Shown piece after piece: positions 58,715 to 64,000 of a stretch of DNA of 64,000 bases. Position numbers and translations under genes: made by a program. The notes beneath the pieces are model-generated. The model worked only from the letters and a program-made list of their open reading frames with translations, made no database searches and was not told the DNA's origin. The stretch's first letter is position 1; every line of letters starts with the position of its first letter. Source of the DNA: Epiperipatus broadwayi (lineage: Eukaryota; Onychophora; Udeonychophora; Euonychophora; Peripatidae); the NCBI GenBank assembly GCA_028023455.1, contig JAQFVV010000446.1:225578-289577 (forward strand), written 5' to 3'.

Positions 58715-60400
58715 TGTACCGGTTTGATGACCCTGTAGTGGTCTTGCATGGTTAGACTCTCATACGCACCGAGCATGAAGTGACGTATGCTACCGAATGG
58801 GACATCGATAATAATTCTTTAAAATATTTTTGATTAAATATGAGGAAATACCTCAAAGAAATTATTAGAGGAAGTAGATTGAACCTAAAATTAGGCCCAT
58901 CCAGACCTTCCTTGTTAAATTGTTTCATTAGCCGATTAATTATACGTTGACTAATTAAAGTGTCCTTACACACCTTTAAGAGTACTGAATATTTCCTTCA
59001 GTCTCTAGCGCCACTCCCGTTCAAGATTATACTTATTCATTTTCTTTCCCGAAAGAGTGTGTAAAATGTGACTAGTCATTAACGAATATGAATATTTCGA
59101 GATGTTCGGACTAAAATAAAAGAAACAATCCAACTCCCCGGTAAGTTATCCCTATCTAGCTCACTTTATATTCTATAAATCTCAGGTTAACTACGTGGAT
59201 TGGCATTTTGATTAAAAAAAAAAAACTATATATCTGTACTAATAACTTAATAATTATTTTAACGCTAAGTCAAAAACTTCAAAACGATTTTAATTACAAA
59301 AGGGAATATTTATTATCCCCAGATTATTATATTTATCCTCCACTAATGCATACATATAAGTCCAATATATATAAAAAAATATTTAAATTATATTTACCCT
59401 CCACCGATGCATATACATATGACCCCAAGATATATATAAAAAAGAAAAAAAAACAATATCTAAAAGATTACACAATGGGTGAACCCTATATTCCTTCCCA
59501 CTTTAGAGTAATAAATCCATATAACAAGGTATGCAGTAAATATATATATATATCATGAAAAAAAAAATTACAAAGAACATAAATGAGAGAGAAAAAAAAA
59601 ATATATAATAGAATATAAAAAAATATATATATATAACCAACTATACACGCTCCTCTGAACTTGTTCTTGTATTCAATTCGAACTTCCTGGGCCACACGGC
59701 TACTTCATAAAGCAGATAAGGCTTCCATTCACCGACATACTTTGAGTCTTTCTTGTCATCAGGGTCTGCTATTTCTTCTAAAGCATCTTCGGACTTGATA
59801 GCCAAACAGGTGGTGTACTACGGCTGAAAGTCTACTCCATGGTAGGATAATAACCCGGAACGTATAATCGATCCATCTTTCAACTTATCGGATCTGTAAG
59901 TATACTTCTCTCGTATATATGTATATCACACACGGCTGATTAGGGCAAGTAGATCCTAAATAAATTCCAGTTCTCCAACTATGATTCGTCTTTCGTTTTT
60001 TTTTATTGAGAATCCATGTTGTTGATCATTTTCCAAACTCCACTTAACGATCCTTGCTAAATGCTAATTTTTCAAATTCTTTTTCTGGGAAATAACCAAG
60101 TGATTATAATTTTAACAGACACAGTTCATTTTCTCCTTGCTCTCTGTCGGATTGTTTTTCACAAATCTCTATACTGTTCCATTTTTTTAGACTAGCGGGA
60201 GACAAGATTTAACTTTCTAAATCTTTGCCATTGGAATGCTTTTGCAAGCTAGCATTAACTTGTCCGCACTCTTTAGCAGGCTAATCTCCCTTGGTCCGCA
60301 CGCTTTAGCAAGCTAGTACTCGACTGACTCCAAGCCCCCAGTAAGCAGCACATATATCCCAAACAGTCCAATTGTCATACCCCTCTACGAGCTATTGCAT
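58715..60400. other. Unidentified GC-richer block
   Basis: Base composition shifts toward GC compared with the surroundings, interrupted by AT-rich simple sequence (59210-59640). It contains the coding-like segment described separately. Repeated phrases such as CTTTTGCAAGCTAGCAT and CTTTAGCAAGCTAGTACT near 60240-60315 suggest short internal duplications. It may be an unrecognised inserted element. Confidence 0.35.
59646..59905 (-). pseudogene. Unidentified coding-like segment with one in-frame stop
   Basis: On the minus strand one frame reads about 85 codons, KYTYRSDKLKDGSIIRSGLL ... GVDFQP, a TAG, then YTTCLAIKSEDALEEIADPD, DKKDSKYVGEWKPYLLYEVA and VWPRKFELN, ending at TAG near 59646. The charged, Trp-containing composition is protein-like and unlike random AT-rich DNA. 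I do not recognise the family. The single stop makes a decayed copy or a captured gene fragment likely; an exon of an active gene is less likely. Confidence 0.45.
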
Positions 60401-61149
60401 CAGCTAATAATAAATTTAATTATACCTTCATATACCTTTCTACATTCTTTTACCTTTTTATTTATTAAAGTACACTTTTGCAAGCTTCCATATTGAGTAC
60501 TTGACACCCATTGTGCTTACATTCCTTTCTTAGATAAAATCTATTTTATCTTTATTCACGATCAACCGAAAATTCTTTTATACAAAACATTTTCTTCAGT
60601 TGAAAGTAGATTGTAATTAGCAAAAAGGTTTTTTCCCTTTACAAATTTAATTAATTAATTTCAAACCCTCTCATTCTAACAATTAGAAAAGATAAATTCC
60701 AATAAATGCAAAAATTTTTAACTATTTAGAATTTTCTTTTCTTTTTTTAGGAAAATAATAAAAAATAAAAATACATTTCTATATATGTGTGTTCGAACAT
60801 TTATAAGTAGTAAAATACAACAACAAAAAAACTGTTCTACACATAAACAAATATTACAACTTATTTTTCCTTTTTTTTTTTTTTTAGACAGGTTTGCTAG
60901 TCGAATAAATTATTAAAACATATATACACTGCATACACTTGTACTGTGGGTATAATAAGAATATAATATAGCCCAAACCCATTTATTTATGTACTATATC
61001 CGTACCTCCCACTTCCCCTCTGAATTATAATTTAATAAATCGTATTAAAATTATAATTTTCATGTGATACATGTAAGCTGTGCTGAATCTTCAGCAAACA
61101 GCCATTTTGTGCATGGCCGTTATACACGGACTGGCACAATATATATATA

Positions 61150-61860
61150 ATAGTCAAGGTATATTAGCTCTTACTGTATCTGCCATACAAGGGTGACACC
61201 AGGCCATATCTACTTATTAAATATTTTAATAAAGAAAGACTTAAAATACAATATTTTTAATATTAAAAAATAAATAAAATAAGCCACTGCCCATAATAAC
61301 ACACAAAAAACATTTATTAATGCATATATATCAATATTTGAAATTGAGGAATAAAATTTATCTTGTTGGGATGTTAATATTAACTTTAAATTTAAATTAT
61401 TTGGAGTAAGCCCACACAGATGGACAGTTTATAAAAGTTTGTTTTATAATGTTGAGTAGAGATAAACTATAAAGATTACTCATTTAAAAAGTTTTCAAAA
61501 AACAAACGTTCAATCTCAGACTAAAAGTTCGTAGCCAACCCAATGCCTGCTTCCTAATATACAGATGCAACCAATGCAATGTGAAGATGCTAGCATAAAA
61601 CCATGCAGTCAGGAATGTGCATCTGTAGCATGATATTATTTGAGGGACATGATCCTCATCCAGTACAACAATGTGCATCTGTCTGGTGAAGGAATCATGC
61701 ATATAATATCTAAGAGAAATGCTATGTATGGGGGAGAGTGATCTATCTGCTGACTTATAGTCCCTTTCCATAGAGCTAAAAAGGGGCAATGTCACAGGAA
61801 ATACATCTGCATCCATTGCAGCACAATGACTACATCTTTGGGTCACGCATTCACTTGGGC
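61150..61860 (+). repeat. ~0.8 kb dispersed repeat, copy 2
   Basis: It shares with 45060-45860 the blocks ATACAAGGGTGACA, ATAAGCCACTGCCCATAATA, AAAGTTCGTAGCCAACCCAA and GTCAGGAATGTGCATCTG in the same order and orientation. No protein is seen. Confidence 0.6.
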
Positions 61861-64000
61861 TTTGCCCTGTATGCTAAGCATGCTTCACATTACATTGATA
61901 TAAACACCCATATATCCCTCCACAAGCATTGACACAACTATAAAACAAATAGCCTGAAATTAAACCCCTTCAAAATAAACATAAGCAATTAAAATATAAA
62001 GTTATTGATTGAGAATTGCTGAGGGAAATTTACAATAAAGTAAACCCAATGGCACTCATCAGAAGGTGCCACATTGACAACAATAACTTAAAAGATATAC
62101 GAATAAATACATTTGTACACTCAGCATGAGGTGTCATATTTACCAATATATATATATTCTAACCCAGTTAAAAATTTATATTATTTCTAACTCTTTATTT
62201 TTATTAGTTTATTTTATTTGCACTTGTTGTTAAGGCAACCAAAATAAAGCAACATATCCATTAATTTTCCAATATGATCTAAAATACCTTTCATATAATA
62301 CAATTGTACATTCAATTCTCTTAAGCCATGCCACGATTGTAATAACAACAATAATTGATCACTTATTAATTTAAAGAATAATTATAATAATATTAATCTC
62401 AGGGTTCTTTGTTTCATGTAAGGAAATGCTCGGCAGTATTGTGTTGTCGCATATGACTGGCATTCTGGTCGGCTATAGGAAACATTTATTTTACTTAAAT
62501 TCAATGTGTCTTCATCTCTCATATCAACTGCTATATTATTTAAAGAGATGATAATTCTATTCAATAATGACGTATAATTTTGAATAACACAGCCTTTTTT
62601 TTTTTTTTTCAGAATCTCAGTCAGAATAATAAAAAGACAAGGGTGCTTTTTGTGTCCTTCCATCATCCATGACAACACAATAATATAACTAAGATTTATT
62701 ACTTAGACAATTTAACTAAATGGGAATGGAATAATGTGCAACCAAAGTTAATGGTTTGGGAATAAATTCATTTTTTTTTTTTTTTACACAAAGGTGAATG
62801 TTTAGTCTTAAGTTTTCAACTCCATAAATAATTATCATTAAACTAAAATATAATGACATATTCCGATCTGCTTAACTTTATTTATCTGGTATATTAAGTT
62901 TTTAAGAATTTGGAATGATTTCGGACTCAAGAAAAGGTTTTGCAAATATTGTGCAAACACTTATATTTAGCATATAAAAACAAAAAAAATGAATCTACAA
63001 CAAATTTTAACAAGACTATAATTTATTATTATCACAAAAAAAAATATATGAACATTTATTCAATAATCCCATAGTAATACAAAAATATAAAATATAACTG
63101 ACATTAATCTGTATACTCTTTTGGTTATGGACTAGAGGTTACTACTTCTCCTGTATGCAATCATATGGATTGATTAACTAAAAGTACATTTCATTACCAA
63201 TACATTGTTTATTAAATTTTGGTAACCTTGTAGAAGCTTTTATTCAAAATTATTGACTAACTATTTTTTTTTTTTTTTTTTTAAATGATTAATCCCATCA
63301 TATGCAATACGCAAAATATTAAATTTATTTCTAATACATTTACTTTATTTATGGTCTTTAATGGGATAACCTATTCTAATTATAGGCCAGTTATCAGAAG
63401 TTACACTTACCATCTTACATTTAACTTAATGCTAACTTAAGTTATGATACAAATTTTATTCATACGTATAATTTTAAATATGAGTATTATTTAATTACTA
63501 ACCAGAATTAAATATTGCATTTGAATATTCCTTCAGTAAATAAGCGTTTTAAATTACGCAATTTTAATTACTTTCTCCATTGATTTACTTGTCAAATACT
63601 AGCAATATTTAGCAGCACAATACAGATATTGACCCTAGTTACTAACGCACTATTTATACTAAAGTGGATCTTGAGGAACTAACACCTCCAATATAACCTT
63701 TATCTTGCCCGAACTTTCAAAATTAAGCACAATAATCAACACCTTCCATGGTGGAGCTATCTTTATTTTCACATGAGGAATATGGAATAACCACGAAGGT
63801 CTGTAGAGTAATCTACTACATTAAAATATTTTGGTGGTTTCTTGCCTCTTACTTGGGCATACAACGAACACACACCAAATACAATCCTCTCCTGGGATTT
63901 AAACGAATGAAGCATACTAAATGCTAGATAAATTCTTGATCGTCCTATCTATGAGAATCGATCACTTGGGCTATAAACATACCCGAACATTATATTTAAA

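Larger units (their letters stand above)
51461..64000 (-). other. Intron or upstream region with Gypsy element, no clear host exon
   Basis: The next upstream GALNT exon should end near a GGENLE-type motif; I do not find it. Contents are the Gypsy element, a palindrome at 57157-57311, a trinucleotide-rich tract at 57825-57905, an unidentified GC-richer block (58715-60400), the second copy of the 45-kb repeat and unidentified sequence at 63600-63960. Remaining stretches are AT-rich with nothing recognised. Confidence 0.5.

Noticed and set aside
58715-59160. Possible mitochondrial or rRNA-derived insert because of GC shift
   Set aside because: No continuous match to any rRNA or mitochondrial gene that I can recognise.
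62382-62678. Minus-strand frame with NYTSLLNRI and VDMRDEDTLNL, faintly like the PLL.RI ... ID....TF block or the ISL.R...D.R block of GALNTs
   Set aside because: The two possible alignments conflict, the sequence before it on the minus strand is an A-run and not a splice acceptor, and no intervening catalytic exons are found between it and 51460.

Overview
The window reads as a piece of a nuclear genome from an AT-rich, repeat-rich metazoan, most likely an invertebrate. It is strongly AT-rich by eye, its coding exons are short and lie about 8-16 kb apart, microsatellites and foldback elements are dense, and there is no bacterial-style gene packing. I cannot name the species. Nearly all of the short open frames are chance.

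Host gene. The minus strand carries the 3' part of one multi-exon gene for a polypeptide N-acetylgalactosaminyltransferase (GALNT family, mucin-type O-glycosylation in the Golgi). Reading right to left, the recognisable exons are 51284-51460 (end of catalytic domain), 35621-35755 (linker), 24111-24212 (ricin-type lectin, first repeat), a weak candidate at 16813-16860, 10685-10756 (further lectin repeat) and 2136-2270 (terminal, with stop codon and AATAAA signals). Every exon is phase 0 at both ends. The catalytic core and N-terminus are not visible and probably lie beyond position 64000.

Introns. The rest is intron filled with mobile DNA: a nearly complete Ty3/Gypsy retrotransposon in the antisense orientation (about 51.97-56.7 kb), two LINE remnants (32.2-33.4 and 34.7-35.15 kb), two Penelope-like remnants (22.8-23.4 kb and an inverted pair at 28.35-28.95 kb), an internally deleted pogo/Tigger-like transposon with TA duplication (37356-38769), a hAT MITE with a perfect 8-bp duplication (33861-34252), a tRNA-Gly-like sequence (41698-41770), a diverged minisatellite (42.46-43.86 kb), long GATA tracts and many palindromes.

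Most notable signal. At least four unrelated repeat families contain a type I hammerhead ribozyme architecture: CUGANGA core, stem II, GAAA, a minimal stem III, an NUH cleavage triplet and a two-part stem I with an internal loop. The main family is arranged head to tail with a period near 450 bp (24.5-26.0 kb; 30.87-31.5 kb), as expected for retrozyme-like circular-RNA retroelements. A second family has a ~340 bp dimer at 2.35-2.83 kb. A third is dispersed at 4.4-12.1 kb and shows a compensatory base change in stem I. A fourth sits as an inverted pair in a 321-bp foldback element with a 14-bp target duplication at 43.19-43.51 kb. Several copies are on the same strand as the host transcript.
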